Notes: generated by a model from the letters alone, not told the origin. DNA of 18,641 nt from Alphaproteobacteria bacterium (GCA_900768845.1 CAAGEK010000039.1:1-18641), one strand, 5' to 3'; counted from the first letter of the stretch, positions 5,881 through 14,622 are shown. Program-made: numbers and translations.

Positions 5881-6840
5881 ATGGAACTGAACGCCGAACA
5901 GCAGGCCGAAATCGAACGGCTGCGTCAAACCCCCCATACGACGAAACGGGCGACGGTGACGGCTTTGGAAGACATCCTTTACACGCCTTTTCCCGTTTTG
6001 GATCACGGTTTCGTCCGCGTCATCGACTATATGGGCGACGATTCCGCCATTGTTCAGGCGGCGCGTGTTTCATACGGGCGCGGCACCAAAAAAGTCAGCG
6101 AGGACAAGGGGCTTATCAATTATTTGATGCGCCATCGTCATACGACTCCGTTTGAAATGTGCGAAATCAAGTTCCATATCAAACTTCCGATTTTCGTTGC
6201 GCGCCATTGGATTCGTCACAGGATGGCCAGCGTGAACGAATATTCCGCCCGCTATTCGATTCTCGATCGCGAGTTTTATTTCCCCGAAGCAGAAGATCTG
6301 GCCGCTCAATCGACCGATAACAGGCAAGGGCGGGGCGCGGTTCTGTCCGGAGCCGAAGCCGCCGAAGTGTTCCGCATTTTAAAGGAAGATGCGGAAAAGT
6401 GTTACGACGATTACGAATATATGCTGAACGAAGACAACTTCGGCAACAAAACGGATCCGAACCGCCAAGGGCTTGCACGCGAGCTGGCGCGAATGAACCT
6501 GCCTTTGAATATATACACGCAGTGGTATTGGAAGATAGACCTCCACAATCTGTTTCATTTTCTGGCGTTGCGGGCGGATCGCCATGCTCAAAAGGAAACG
6601 CGCCTTTATGCCGAAAAGATTTTGGACATCGTGCATATGTGGGTGCCGATGGCCGCCGAAGCGTTCGAGGAATACCGCCGCGGAGGGACGCATATCTCCC
6701 ACCGCGGAATGGACGTTGTGCGCCGCTTGCTCAAAGGGGAGCGGGTAGGACGCGAGGAAACGGAAATTTCAAAACGCGAATGGGTTGAATTGATGGATGC
6801 TTTGGGCATCGATACGCAAAGCGGAGAAAACAGGTCATGA
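5881..6840 (+). CDS. thyX: FAD-dependent thymidylate synthase ThyX
   Basis: ThyX makes dTMP from dUMP with methylene-tetrahydrofolate, FAD and NADPH. The ThyX signature RHRxxSxNEyS-RY is intact at residues 112-125 (RHRMASVNEYSARY). Upstream are QAARVSYGRGTK (59-70), HTTPFE (87-92) and FVARHWIRHR (105-114), all typical of the family. The 319-residue length fits the longer alphaproteobacterial form with extra N- and C-terminal sequence. The ATG is preceded by a GGAG site at an unusually long 12-nt spacing. It is the first gene of the hflKC operon; its stop overlaps the hflK start (ATGA). Using ThyX rather than ThyA means tetrahydrofolate is not oxidised to dihydrofolate; whether a thyA also exists cannot be seen here. 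Confidence 0.97.
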   Translation: MELNAEQQAEIERLRQTPHTTKRATVTALEDILYTPFPVLDHGFVRVIDYMGDDSAIVQAARVSYGRGTKKVSEDKGLINYLMRHRHTTPFEMCEIKFHIKLPIFVARHWIRHRMASVNEYSARYSILDREFYFPEAEDLAAQSTDNRQGRGAVLSGAEAAEVFRILKEDAEKCYDDYEYMLNEDNFGNKTDPNRQGLARELARMNLPLNIYTQWYWKIDLHNLFHFLALRADRHAQKETRLYAEKILDIVHMWVPMAAEAFEEYRRGGTHISHRGMDVVRRLLKGERVGREETEISKREWVELMDALGIDTQSGENRS

Positions 6841-7925
6841 CAAAATCGAAAAGCCCGTGGGGGGACAACGAAGACGATACAAATCCGTGGGACAAGCAAA
6901 ATCCCGCCGAAATAGAAATGCTGTTTAAAAAAAGTCAGGATAAGGTTCGCCGGATCATGACGGGCGGTAAAAAACCGTCGGACGGCTTTAAACCCAATAT
7001 TTGGGGCTTGGCGGTGCTGGCCGCGGGATTGTGGGCGTTGACCGGATTTTATCAGGTGCAACCCGAAGAACAGGGCGTCGTCCTGCGTTTCGGAAAATAT
7101 GCCTATACGACGTCTTCGGGATTGCATTATCACCTGCCGTATCCCGTCGAAACCGTTTTAACGCCGAACGTGTCACGCGAAAACCGCATTGAAATCGGGT
7201 TCCGTTCCGATACGGGGCGGATGCGTTTCCGCAACGGCGGTTCCGTTCGCGATATGCGTTCGGAAAACATCGCCCTGACCGGTGACGAAAATATTGTCGA
7301 AGTCAACTTTACCGTTACATGGAAAGTCAAAAACGCCGGCGATTACCTGTTTAACGTTCGCGATCCCGAGGCGACGGTGCGTATCGCGGCGGAAAGCGCG
7401 ATGCGCGACGCCGTCGGGATGACCCCGATCATGCAAATTATCGCCGACGACCGGAAAGGCGTTCAGGATCAGGCCGAACGGACTTTGCAACGTTTGCTGG
7501 ACGAATATAAAACGGGGATTGCCGTTACGTCCGTCCAACTGACGAAGGCCGACGCTCCGGCTCAGGTGATCGACGCGTTCAACGACGTGCAACGCGCCAA
7601 GGCGGACAAGGAGCGTTTGAGCAACGAAGCCGAAGCGTACCGCAACGACATTCTGCCGCGGGCGCGAGGCGACGCATCGCGTATTTTGAGCGAGGCCGAA
7701 GCGTACAAGGCTCGCGTCGTCGATGCGGCGAAGGGCGACACGGCGCGCTTTAACGCCGTTTACAACGAATACAAAAACGCCAGGGAAGTCGTCGCACGCA
7801 GAATGTATCTGGAAACGATGGAAGACATATACGGCAGGGTCAACAAAATCATTATTGATCCGTCGGCGGCGAAAACGGGCGTTTTGCCGTATCTGCCGTT
7901 GAACGAATTGAACAGCAAGAAATAA
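6837..7925 (+). CDS. hflK: HflK, SPFH-domain partner of FtsH
   Basis: HflK and HflC form a large inner-membrane cage around the FtsH protease and modulate degradation of membrane proteins. This 362-residue protein has the characteristic N terminus with short Trp/Pro motifs (SPWGDN, TNPWDK), one transmembrane helix at about 54-72, then an SPFH/band-7 domain from about 73 (VQPEEQGVVLRFGKY). A helical Ala/Glu-rich coiled segment occupies about 255-330 (EAEAYRNDILPRARG and SEAEAYKARVVDAAKGD). Its start overlaps the thyX stop by 4 nt and hflC follows after 12 nt. Confidence 0.96.
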   Translation: MTKSKSPWGDNEDDTNPWDKQNPAEIEMLFKKSQDKVRRIMTGGKKPSDGFKPNIWGLAVLAAGLWALTGFYQVQPEEQGVVLRFGKYAYTTSSGLHYHLPYPVETVLTPNVSRENRIEIGFRSDTGRMRFRNGGSVRDMRSENIALTGDENIVEVNFTVTWKVKNAGDYLFNVRDPEATVRIAAESAMRDAVGMTPIMQIIADDRKGVQDQAERTLQRLLDEYKTGIAVTSVQLTKADAPAQVIDAFNDVQRAKADKERLSNEAEAYRNDILPRARGDASRILSEAEAYKARVVDAAKGDTARFNAVYNEYKNAREVVARRMYLETMEDIYGRVNKIIIDPSAAKTGVLPYLPLNELNSKK

Positions 7926-7937
7926 AGGGGGCGCGTG

Positions 7938-8813
7938 ATGAAACCTCAAATTAAAATCGTTTCTCTGACGCTGTTGGCCGCGATTTTGGTCGTCCTGTTG
8001 GATTCCCTGTATATCGTCCCGCAAACCCGTCAGGCAATCGTCATCCAGTTCGGCGATCCCAAGCGCGTTGTTCAGGAACCGGGGTTGCATGTCAAAATCC
8101 CGTTCATCCAACGTGTCGTCATGTACGACAACCGCCTGCTCAGCCTTGATCCGCCGGCTCAGGAAGTGCCGTTGGGCGATAAAAAGCGCATTGTGGTCGA
8201 TACGTTTTCGCGTTTCCGCATTGTCAATCCGCTGTTGTTTTATCAGGCTTTGCAAACCGAAGAAAACGCCCATTCCCGTTTAAGCGACGCGATAGCGTCT
8301 TCTTTGCGCGACGTTTTGGGACAGCACGACATGAAAACGGTTTTATCGCCGAAACGCACCGAAATTATGGCGCAGATCCGCGATGAAGTTAATTCCAAGG
8401 CCAAGGCGTTCGGGGTCAACGTCGTTGACGTGCGCATCCGTCGCGCCGATTTGCCGGACGAAACGTCGCAAGCCGTTTACGCCCGTATGCGTTCCGAACG
8501 CGAACGTGAAGCCAAGGAGTTTCGTGCGCAGGGACAGCAGATGAACCAGAAAATCCGTTCCGAAGCCGACAGGGACAGGATTAAAATTCTGGCTCAGGCG
8601 CAAAAGGAGGCTCAGGTCATCCGCGGTCAGGGGGACAAGGAAGCCGCTCGCATTTGGGCGGAAGCGTCTTCAAAGGATAAGGAGTTTTACGCTTTTTACC
8701 GTTCTTTGGAAGCGTATCGCAATTCCATGAACGCCGAAGGCACATCGATGGTTTTGTCGCCGGAATCGGATTTCTTCCGCTTTTTGGGGAAGTTGCCGTC
8801 CGCCGCGAAATAA
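7938..8813 (+). CDS. hflC: HflC, SPFH-domain partner of FtsH
   Basis: Partner of HflK in the membrane-protease-regulating complex. An N-terminal transmembrane helix (about residues 8-26, SLTLLAAILVVLLDSLYIV) leads to an SPFH domain with VIQFGDPKRVVQEPGLHVKI (35-54) and the HflC-typical LSLDPP and VDTFSRFRI. The later part is a charged coiled-coil (RSEREREAKEFRAQG) and a terminal YRSLEAYRNSM. A GTG at 7935 is in frame, but the ATG at 7938 has better spacing (6 nt) from the GGGGG site, so I use it; the product is 291 residues. It lies 12 nt after hflK and 18 nt before the DUF2065 gene. Confidence 0.96.
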   Translation: MKPQIKIVSLTLLAAILVVLLDSLYIVPQTRQAIVIQFGDPKRVVQEPGLHVKIPFIQRVVMYDNRLLSLDPPAQEVPLGDKKRIVVDTFSRFRIVNPLLFYQALQTEENAHSRLSDAIASSLRDVLGQHDMKTVLSPKRTEIMAQIRDEVNSKAKAFGVNVVDVRIRRADLPDETSQAVYARMRSEREREAKEFRAQGQQMNQKIRSEADRDRIKILAQAQKEAQVIRGQGDKEAARIWAEASSKDKEFYAFYRSLEAYRNSMNAEGTSMVLSPESDFFRFLGKLPSAAK

Positions 8814-8831
8814 CGGACGCGGGAGGCTCTG

Positions 8832-9017
8832 ATGGGCGAGCTGTTACAAGCGGTTGCCGCGGCCATAGTCATTGAAGGGCTTTATTACGCCCTGTCGCCG
8901 GAAAAGGCGCAGGAAGCGATGCGCCGGTTGTCGTCTGTTCCGCCTTCGGTTTTAAGCACCGCGGGAATGATTATGGCTTTGTTCGGTACGGTGTGCATCG
9001 TTTTGCTCAGGAGATGA
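8832..9017 (+). CDS. DUF2065 small membrane protein (YjeT-like)
   Basis: A 61-residue protein with two hydrophobic segments (about 7-22 and 41-58) around a short charged loop that includes ALSPEKAQEAMRRL, a DUF2065 hallmark. Function is unknown. Position right after hflC matches E. coli yjeT, pointing to a tie with HflKC or FtsH. A GGGAGG site lies about 5 nt before the ATG. Its end runs to 2 nt before the protease start, and that gene's ribosome-binding site (CAGGAG) lies within it. Confidence 0.9.
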   Translation: MGELLQAVAAAIVIEGLYYALSPEKAQEAMRRLSSVPPSVLSTAGMIMALFGTVCIVLLRR

Positions 9018-9019
9018 AA

Positions 9020-10453
9020 ATGTCTTTGTTCCGTCGTGCGTTGCTTTCGGGATTGCTGGCGTTTCCGGCGGCGGTGCGTGCCGCCGTGGCCGTTCCGGAT
9101 TCTTTCGCCGACGTTGCGGAACGCCTGTTGCCTTCGGTGGTCAGCGTGTCCGCAACGAAAACGTCGGACAAGGATGACGCCGTGTCAAACGTGCCCGACG
9201 GGTCTGCTTTTTCCGATTTTTTTAATGAATTTTACAAAGGCGGCGGCAGTTTGGCCGGACGCAAGGACATTTTGCTGGGGTCGGGATTCGTTTACGGAAG
9301 CGAGGGGCATATCGTTACCAGTTCGCACGTCGTGGAAAACATGAGCGAAGTCACGGTCACTTTGAACGACGGCAAGGCTTTGAAAGGCAAGGTTGTCGGA
9401 AAGGATCCGAAAACCGACGTCGCATTGGTCAAGGTCGATACGGATGTTCCCCTGCCGCCCGTTACCGTCGGCAATTCCGACGCTTCCCGTGTCGGGGACG
9501 TCGTTTTGGCCATCGGCAATCCGTTCGGGTTGGGCAATACGGTGACTTCGGGTATTATTTCCGCCCGTTCGCGGGATATTCAAGTCGGGCCTTACGACGA
9601 TTTCCTGCAAACGGACGCGGCGATCAACCGCGGCAATTCCGGCGGCCCCCTGTTTAACGCAAAAGGCGAATTGATCGGCGTGAACACTGCGATTTTTTCC
9701 CCTTCGGGCGGCAGTGTCGGAATAGCGTTCGCCGTTCCGTCGAACATGGCGAAATGGATTGCCGATTCTTTGATTGAAAACGGGCGGGTGCGCCGCGGCA
9801 GATTGGGGTTGAAAATTCAAACCGTATCCCCCGACATCGCCCGCAGTCTGAAAATGCCCCGCGTTTACGGTGCTTTGGTCGCGGGCGTCGATCCTCAATC
9901 GCCGGCGGCACGGTCGAAAATTCAAACGGGCGACGTGATTGTTTCTTTCAACGGTAAGGAAGTCTCTTCAATGAGGGCTTTGCCCAGAATGGCGGCGGAA
10001 GCTCCCGTGGGAAAGGAAGCCCGTCTGGGAATTTGGCGCGACGGAAAGGCGTTCAAGGTTCCGTTGCTGATTGAAGAGATGAAGGACGCAGACCCTGTCA
10101 AGCCGCCTGTTTTGTCGGAGATTGACGACAAAACGCGCATCGAGCCGATACCGTTTTTAGGCGTTTCCGCGGCCGAACTGTCGCCTGCGGTTCGTCAAAA
10201 ATACCGTTTGCCGAAAAATGCCCAAGGCGTTTTGATTTCAAGCGTCGCCCCCCGTACCGATGCGGCGGGCAAGGGGTTGCGCTTGGGGGATTTGCTTGTG
10301 GAAATCGACAGAAAGCCGGTCGCATCGCTTCAAGACGTTCTTGAATGGAAGAATGCCGTCGCCGAAACGGGGCAGGATTCGGCTTTTTTGCTGATAGAGC
10401 GCGGCGGCGACCGCTTTTTTATGGTCGTTAAGTTTTCCGTTGCGGAGGAATGA
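9020..10453 (+). CDS. degP: Do/DegP family periplasmic serine protease
   Basis: Periplasmic trypsin-like protease/chaperone for misfolded envelope proteins. A signal peptide (RRALLSGLLAFPAAVRA, cut near residue 21) precedes the protease domain. The catalytic triad is His103 (SSHVVENM), Asp133 (KTDVALVKVD) and Ser207 (NRGNSGGPLF). Two PDZ domains follow, at about 260-345 and 375-470. The 477 residues fit the family. The frame opens at a GTG at 8993 and has an ATG at 9014, but GGAG at 9010-9013 is spaced 6 nt from the ATG at 9020, which also gives a clean signal peptide. Coupling with hflKC puts membrane and periplasmic quality control in one transcript. DegQ/MucD naming would be equally fair. 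Confidence 0.95.
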   Translation: MSLFRRALLSGLLAFPAAVRAAVAVPDSFADVAERLLPSVVSVSATKTSDKDDAVSNVPDGSAFSDFFNEFYKGGGSLAGRKDILLGSGFVYGSEGHIVTSSHVVENMSEVTVTLNDGKALKGKVVGKDPKTDVALVKVDTDVPLPPVTVGNSDASRVGDVVLAIGNPFGLGNTVTSGIISARSRDIQVGPYDDFLQTDAAINRGNSGGPLFNAKGELIGVNTAIFSPSGGSVGIAFAVPSNMAKWIADSLIENGRVRRGRLGLKIQTVSPDIARSLKMPRVYGALVAGVDPQSPAARSKIQTGDVIVSFNGKEVSSMRALPRMAAEAPVGKEARLGIWRDGKAFKVPLLIEEMKDADPVKPPVLSEIDDKTRIEPIPFLGVSAAELSPAVRQKYRLPKNAQGVLISSVAPRTDAAGKGLRLGDLLVEIDRKPVASLQDVLEWKNAVAETGQDSAFLLIERGGDRFFMVVKFSVAEE

Positions 10454-10926
10454 TGCGCGTCGATTTTTACCATCTTCAGCGCAGTACCTTGGATCAGGCT
10501 TTGCCGAAGCTGGCGGAGTTGTGTTATGCGAAGGGCTTGCGTTTGTTGATTCGCACGTCCGTGTCAGAGCGGGCGGAGTATCTGAACGGTTTGTTGTGGA
10601 CGTTTGACGCGGGGTCGTGGTTGCCTCACGGACGGCAGGGCGAGGAATTCGACGCCGACCAGCCCGTTTTGATTACGACGGAAGGCGGAAACGCAAACAA
10701 TGCGACGGTTGTCATGCTGACTGACGGAGGAACGTTTGAAAGCATCCGTTCTTTTGACAGGTGTTTGAATCTGTTCGACGGCAGGGACGCCGAAGCCGTG
10801 CAACGGGCGCGTGATTTATGGAAAGCCGTCGTTGACGCGCAGTGTGAAGCGTATTATTGGCAACAGAACGACGCGGGGCATTGGGATATGAAAGCTTCCA
10901 AAGTTCCCGCGCCGCCGAAAGAATGA
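10453..10926 (+). CDS. holC: DNA polymerase III chi subunit (HolC)
   Basis: Chi links the clamp loader to single-strand-binding protein on the lagging strand. The 157-residue product matches the family: FYHLQRSTLDQALPKLAELC at the start, then LNGLLWTFDAGSWLPHG (residues 44-60, with WTFD and SWLPHG as hallmarks), QPVLITTE (70-77) and the helix ending in YYWQQNDAGHW. Two adjacent ATGs exist at 10450 and 10453; GGAGG at 10444-10448 fits the second better. The A of the degP stop is also the A of this start (TGATG), so translation is coupled. It is the last gene of the thyX operon. Confidence 0.93.
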   Translation: MRVDFYHLQRSTLDQALPKLAELCYAKGLRLLIRTSVSERAEYLNGLLWTFDAGSWLPHGRQGEEFDADQPVLITTEGGNANNATVVMLTDGGTFESIRSFDRCLNLFDGRDAEAVQRARDLWKAVVDAQCEAYYWQQNDAGHWDMKASKVPAPPKE

Positions 10927-10955
10927 TTGCGGAAGGGACGGGGAAGGCGGCTTTG

Positions 10956-10973
10956 AACGGCGGAAAAACCGTT
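10956..10973. terminator. Weak hairpin between convergent genes
   Basis: AACGG and CCGTT pair around an 8-nt A-rich loop in the 58-bp gap between holC and the convergent small gene. The stem is short and the U-runs poor on both sides. Confidence 0.25.
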
Positions 10974-10984
10974 TAAGCGGGCTT

Positions 10985-11308
10985 TCATTCGGGTTTTGAA
11001 CCGGCGCGGATCCAAAACAGGACTTTTCGGGCGACAGGGTCGACGACGGCGATTTTCTCCGCTTCGGTTTGTGTCGCAACGCGCAGACATAAAAACGCGC
11101 CGCATCCCGTAATTTCCTTGATTTCGGCTCTTTTCCCCTGATCCAGCCAGACGTCGGCGGGGGCGGAAGCGGAAACCGGAGCCGGACGGGAAAGCGTTTT
11201 CGGCGGTTTCTTGTAAAAAAACAAACCGTAAATGACGCCGCCCGTTCCCAGAAAAATCAGCAATGTCATAACGGCAATCAAGGCTTTCAGAAAAAACAGT
11301 TTGTTCAT
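10985..11308 (-). CDS. Small membrane-anchored hypothetical protein, 107 aa
   Basis: One strong N-terminal transmembrane segment spans about residues 6-31, read as an anchor because no signal-peptidase site follows. A Pro/Ala/Ser-rich linker (KTLSRPAPVSASAPAD, about 37-52) leads to a small C-terminal domain with CGAFLCLRVAT and KIAVVDPVARKVLFWI, which looks like a short beta-rich fold exposed to the periplasm. Two cysteines (69 and 74) lie 5 residues apart and might form a disulfide. The family is not identified. The architecture (one helix plus a short beta segment) is like several alphaproteobacterial DUF proteins. It converges on holC and has no obvious operon partner. The ribosome-binding site is weak (GGTG). 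Confidence 0.75.
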   Translation of the reverse strand: MNKLFFLKALIAVMTLLIFLGTGGVIYGLFFYKKPPKTLSRPAPVSASAPADVWLDQGKRAEIKEITGCGAFLCLRVATQTEAEKIAVVDPVARKVLFWIRAGSKPE

Positions 11309-11420
11309 TTTTACACCGGAAAAAGTTTTGTAACGGTTCTTTATACCTTATAAACGGCGGGCGGGGCAAACGAAGTTTTCATTCGATTTCAAAAGAAAGC
11401 GGAAAGGGATGTTTTACTGT

Positions 11421-11448
11421 TTGAATAAATATGGAAATATGCTATCAA
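11421..11448 (+). promoter_or_regulatory. Possible promoter of the glycosyltransferase gene
   Basis: TTGAAT (11421-11426) and TATCAA (11443-11448) are 16 bp apart in an A/T-rich stretch, about 38 bp before the start codon. The match is moderate. Confidence 0.4.
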
Positions 11449-11485
11449 AAATGAACTTCGTTTTTTGCGGATTGGCGGTGCGATA

Positions 11486-13591
11486 ATGGTGAAATTTTCA
11501 GATTTGGTCAAAGATTCCGTATTTAAGTGCGCGGACGGTTTTGAGGGGTTGCACCCTGAGATTTCCGTTATTTTGCCGACGTTCCGGCGCGGGGACAACG
11601 GGTTGTTTCAAAAAAGCGTCGATTCATTGTTAAATCAGACGTTTAAAAATTTTGAACTGATTATCATTGACGACGCTTCGACCGATTCAACGGCGGAACA
11701 TATCCGCAACTATATGGCCAGAGATCCGCGTGTGGCCGTCATCCGTCATCAGCGCAACATCGGTTTGCCTGCGGTGTCTCAGGACGAAGGCTTTTTACGT
11801 TCACGCGGCGCATTTTATTTTTACGCCTTTGACGATAACGAATACGATCCGGCGGCAATGGAAACGCTGATCGGTTTTTTGAAAGAACATCCCGATTTGA
11901 AAGCCGTTTACGGCGCGTCGGCCTTTGTTTTGGAAGACGGCTCCCTCTCCCTCATCGGGGATGAGGATCTTGATTTTGATCGTCAGTTGACGTTGAATTA
12001 CATCCCCAATTCGCCTGTTTTGATGCGTCGCGAATTGATTGACGACGTCGGTTTTTACGATCCGCACATTTCCATGGTACGCTTGTGCGATTGGGATTTG
12101 TGGTGCCGCATCGCCCGCAAATATCCCGTCGGGCGCGTTGATAAAACGCTGGTAAAGGAATTGTCTTTGTCGTTGTCGGACAGTTTGGCGAACGATTATC
12201 CGCTCAGCAAGGCCGCCGTTCGCGAAAGGATGTTTACGGATCGCACCGCCGCATTAAGGGCGGACGGCATCGCCGGTTTGGAGATTGACGATATTTCTCC
12301 CGCGCTGTCGCGCCAGTCGCAACGGGAGATAAAGCATATCGCCGAAACGAAGTTCGCGCCGTTTTTTTGGAGCAAAAAGGAATACCCCCTGCCGGAAAAG
12401 GGCGGCCGGTATTTGCTGGCCGTCGTGAATTGCATCGAAGCCTCAACCGATATGTTCCTTTCGTCCCGAAACGTCCGCGTCGTCGTTTTAAACGAAGTTT
12501 CCCTCGCCGAAGAGATGGCTTTTCACCTGCGCAACGCGTCTGCGGTGATTTTCAGCCGGTACATATCGGAAAATTATCGTCTGTATGCCGAAGTATGCCG
12601 GCGCATCGGAACACCGTATTATTTCTATACGGACGACAACTTTTTCGATTTGGGAATGCAGGAATTTGACGGGGATACGGTCGAATTCCTGAACGGGGCG
12701 GAGGGGTTTCTGTTTTCCACGCAGGCTTTGCAGGACTTTTTCGCCGCTCGCGGATATGCTCCTTCGGAAACGGTCGCGCCCGTCGTTTTCCGTCCCGAAC
12801 AGGTGCGCTTTGATGCTGATCGTTTTGACAATCCTGAAGAACTCCGCTTTCTTTACGCTTCAAATATGCGGATGGAGGGGCTTTTGGAATTTTGCGACGT
12901 GTTGAAACGTCTTCGTCAGCGTTATAACATCCGCTTTTTTGTTTTCGACCGTGGTCAACAATCCGGAGAACGCGAAGAATTTATCCGCTGTTGTAAGGAA
13001 GACGGCATAGAGGTCGAGGTTTTGGCGGGCGAGCGTTCCTATGATGCGTTTTTGGGCAAGATTGCGGACAAGGGTCTTCATTTTGTCATTCATCCGGCGG
13101 GGAAAAACGCCGAGTTTACAAAGGGTTGCAAGTACAAGACGTTGAATTTTGCGGCGGTTGGGGCTTATGCGTCGGCATTCGTCTTTGTTCCGGACGTATT
13201 TCCGTTTTCCAAAATCCGTGATGAGTACGGTTTATCCGGTTTGGTTTACGCCACCCCCGAAGACGTTGAACGCGAAGTGGCGCGTTTGTTATCGGACGGG
13301 GATTATGCGTGCCGCAGTTTTGACGGATTGGCGGGATTGTGCGCAAAAGAGTTGGACGGAGATAAAAATGAAGCCGTTTTTGACGGTATTTTAAGCAAGC
13401 CCCCCGTTGAAAAGCGTCCGTTTCGGATTTCCCTTGCCGATCGTTTGAAAGCTTTCGGCGTGTCCGTCATGAGTACGCTGACATTCGGAAAGCTTCATAA
13501 GAAATTGAAAAAACAAAGAAAATTCCTGAAGCGCAAATTGCGGTTTTTCAAAATGTGCGAAATGTTCCCCCCGTGCGGGACGGCTGATTGA
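11486..13591 (+). CDS. Two-domain glycosyltransferase (GT2 + GT-B-like)
   Basis: The N-terminal third is a GT-A fold of family 2: ISVILPTFRRG (residues 26-36), IIIDDASTDST (59-69), a DDN in AFDDNEYDPAAM (114-125) standing where the metal-binding DXD lies, and CDWDLWCRIA (201-210). A second region from about 310 to 640 looks like a GT-B/GT4-type domain, including PYYFYTDDNFFDL (377-389), FLFSTQALQDFF and a C-terminal VYATPEDVEREVARLL. The last 45 residues are very basic (LHKKLKKQRKFLKRKLRFFK), suited to membrane or polyanion contact. No transmembrane helix is seen. The frame opens at a TTG at 11465; I use the ATG at 11486, giving 701 residues. Donor and acceptor sugars are unknown. Its stop overlaps the next gene's ATG by one base. 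Confidence 0.85.
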   Translation: MVKFSDLVKDSVFKCADGFEGLHPEISVILPTFRRGDNGLFQKSVDSLLNQTFKNFELIIIDDASTDSTAEHIRNYMARDPRVAVIRHQRNIGLPAVSQDEGFLRSRGAFYFYAFDDNEYDPAAMETLIGFLKEHPDLKAVYGASAFVLEDGSLSLIGDEDLDFDRQLTLNYIPNSPVLMRRELIDDVGFYDPHISMVRLCDWDLWCRIARKYPVGRVDKTLVKELSLSLSDSLANDYPLSKAAVRERMFTDRTAALRADGIAGLEIDDISPALSRQSQREIKHIAETKFAPFFWSKKEYPLPEKGGRYLLAVVNCIEASTDMFLSSRNVRVVVLNEVSLAEEMAFHLRNASAVIFSRYISENYRLYAEVCRRIGTPYYFYTDDNFFDLGMQEFDGDTVEFLNGAEGFLFSTQALQDFFAARGYAPSETVAPVVFRPEQVRFDADRFDNPEELRFLYASNMRMEGLLEFCDVLKRLRQRYNIRFFVFDRGQQSGEREEFIRCCKEDGIEVEVLAGERSYDAFLGKIADKGLHFVIHPAGKNAEFTKGCKYKTLNFAAVGAYASAFVFVPDVFPFSKIRDEYGLSGLVYATPEDVEREVARLLSDGDYACRSFDGLAGLCAKELDGDKNEAVFDGILSKPPVEKRPFRISLADRLKAFGVSVMSTLTFGKLHKKLKKQRKFLKRKLRFFKMCEMFPPCGTAD

Positions 13592-14586
13592 TGACCGGAT
13601 TTGATACGGACGTCGTCTTTTCTCCGCCCGTGCCGCAAGATGAAGCGGGGGGGCGTCTGGATAAATGGCTGGCCTCTGTTTGCGAAGGGGTGTCGCGCAG
13701 TCGCATTTCCGCTTTGATTGACGGCGGGGCTGTTTTTTGCGGCGGCGTATGCGTTACCGCTCAGGATAAAAAAACGGTGACGGGCGAAGTTTATGAAATC
13801 CGTGTGCCGGCTCCGGTTTCCGCAATTCCCGAAGCGCAAAATCTGCCTTTGGATATTGTGTTTGAAGACGGCGATTTGATTGTGTTGAACAAAGCCGCGG
13901 GAATGGTTGTCCATCCCGCCGCGGGGAATTACGACGGCACTTTGGTCAACGCGTTGCTGGCGCATTGTGCGGACAGCCTGTCGGGGATCGGCGGCGTCGC
14001 CCGTCCGGGGATTGTTCACCGGTTGGACAAGGATACCAGCGGATTGATGGTCGTTGCCAAAAACGACGCCGCGCATCAGGCGTTGTCCGAGCAATTCGCC
14101 GTTCACAGTTTGGAGCGGTGTTACAAAGCGTTGGTGTGGGGCGTTCCGAATCCGTTGTCGGGCGGCATTGAAACGCAAATCGGGCGTAGCAGGACGGATC
14201 GCAAAAAAATGGCGGTTGTCGTCAGCGGCGGAAAGAGGGCTTTGACGTATTATAAGGTTTTGGACATTTTGGCGGGCGGATCGGCGTCTTTGGTCGAATG
14301 TTCGTTAAAGACGGGACGGACGCATCAGGTGCGCGTTCATATGGCGTATGCGGGGCATCCGTTATTGGGGGACGGCGTTTACGGCAAAACGCCCAAACAA
14401 GCCACAGCGAAAATGACACGCGAGTCGTTTGAAAAGGCGGCGAGGTTTCCCAGACAGGCGTTGCATTCGTATAAAATGAGCTTTGAACACCCGCGCACGC
14501 ACGAAACCATGCGTTTCGAGATTCCTTTGCCCGAAGATATGAAGGAAGCGGCGGAATTTTTAAAAAACGGATGCGCGGGCAGGTGA
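13591..14586 (+). CDS. rluD: RluD-family 23S rRNA pseudouridine synthase
   Basis: It isomerises uridines in 23S rRNA; RluD proper acts in helix 69. An S4 RNA-binding domain occupies about residues 18-72 (GRLDKWLASV and SRSRISALIDGGAVF). The catalytic domain has DLIVLNKAAGMVVHPA (95-110) and the catalytic motif HRLDKDTSGLMVVAK with Asp146. The late motif GRTHQVRVHMAYAGHPLLGD (242-261) is intact. The product has 331 residues. A TTG at 13588 is in frame, but the ATG at 13591 is preferred; it shares its A with the preceding stop (TGATG). Cotranscription with a glycosyltransferase appears incidental. The exact target (RluC- versus RluD-type) is not proven by sequence alone. Confidence 0.93.
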   Translation: MTGFDTDVVFSPPVPQDEAGGRLDKWLASVCEGVSRSRISALIDGGAVFCGGVCVTAQDKKTVTGEVYEIRVPAPVSAIPEAQNLPLDIVFEDGDLIVLNKAAGMVVHPAAGNYDGTLVNALLAHCADSLSGIGGVARPGIVHRLDKDTSGLMVVAKNDAAHQALSEQFAVHSLERCYKALVWGVPNPLSGGIETQIGRSRTDRKKMAVVVSGGKRALTYYKVLDILAGGSASLVECSLKTGRTHQVRVHMAYAGHPLLGDGVYGKTPKQATAKMTRESFEKAARFPRQALHSYKMSFEHPRTHETMRFEIPLPEDMKEAAEFLKNGCAGR

Positions 14587-14593
14587 TCTTGCA

Positions 14594-14622
14594 ACAAAAA
14601 AAGCCCGCAAAAAAGCAGGCTT
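14594..14622 (-). terminator. Rho-independent terminator of rpmJ
   Basis: On the minus strand an 8-nt arm AAGCCTGC and GCGGGCTT flank a TTTTTT loop, followed by a run of seven T. It lies 31 nt beyond the rpmJ stop. On the plus strand it is also just after rluD and may end that transcript too. Confidence 0.85.

Noticed and set aside
7173..8273. 366-codon minus-strand frame
   Set aside because: Antisense to hflK and hflC; its Arg/Asp/His-rich composition is typical of a shadow of real coding sequence.
13495..14178. 227-codon minus-strand frame
   Set aside because: Antisense to the end of the glycosyltransferase and to the rluD-like gene, with no motif of its own.
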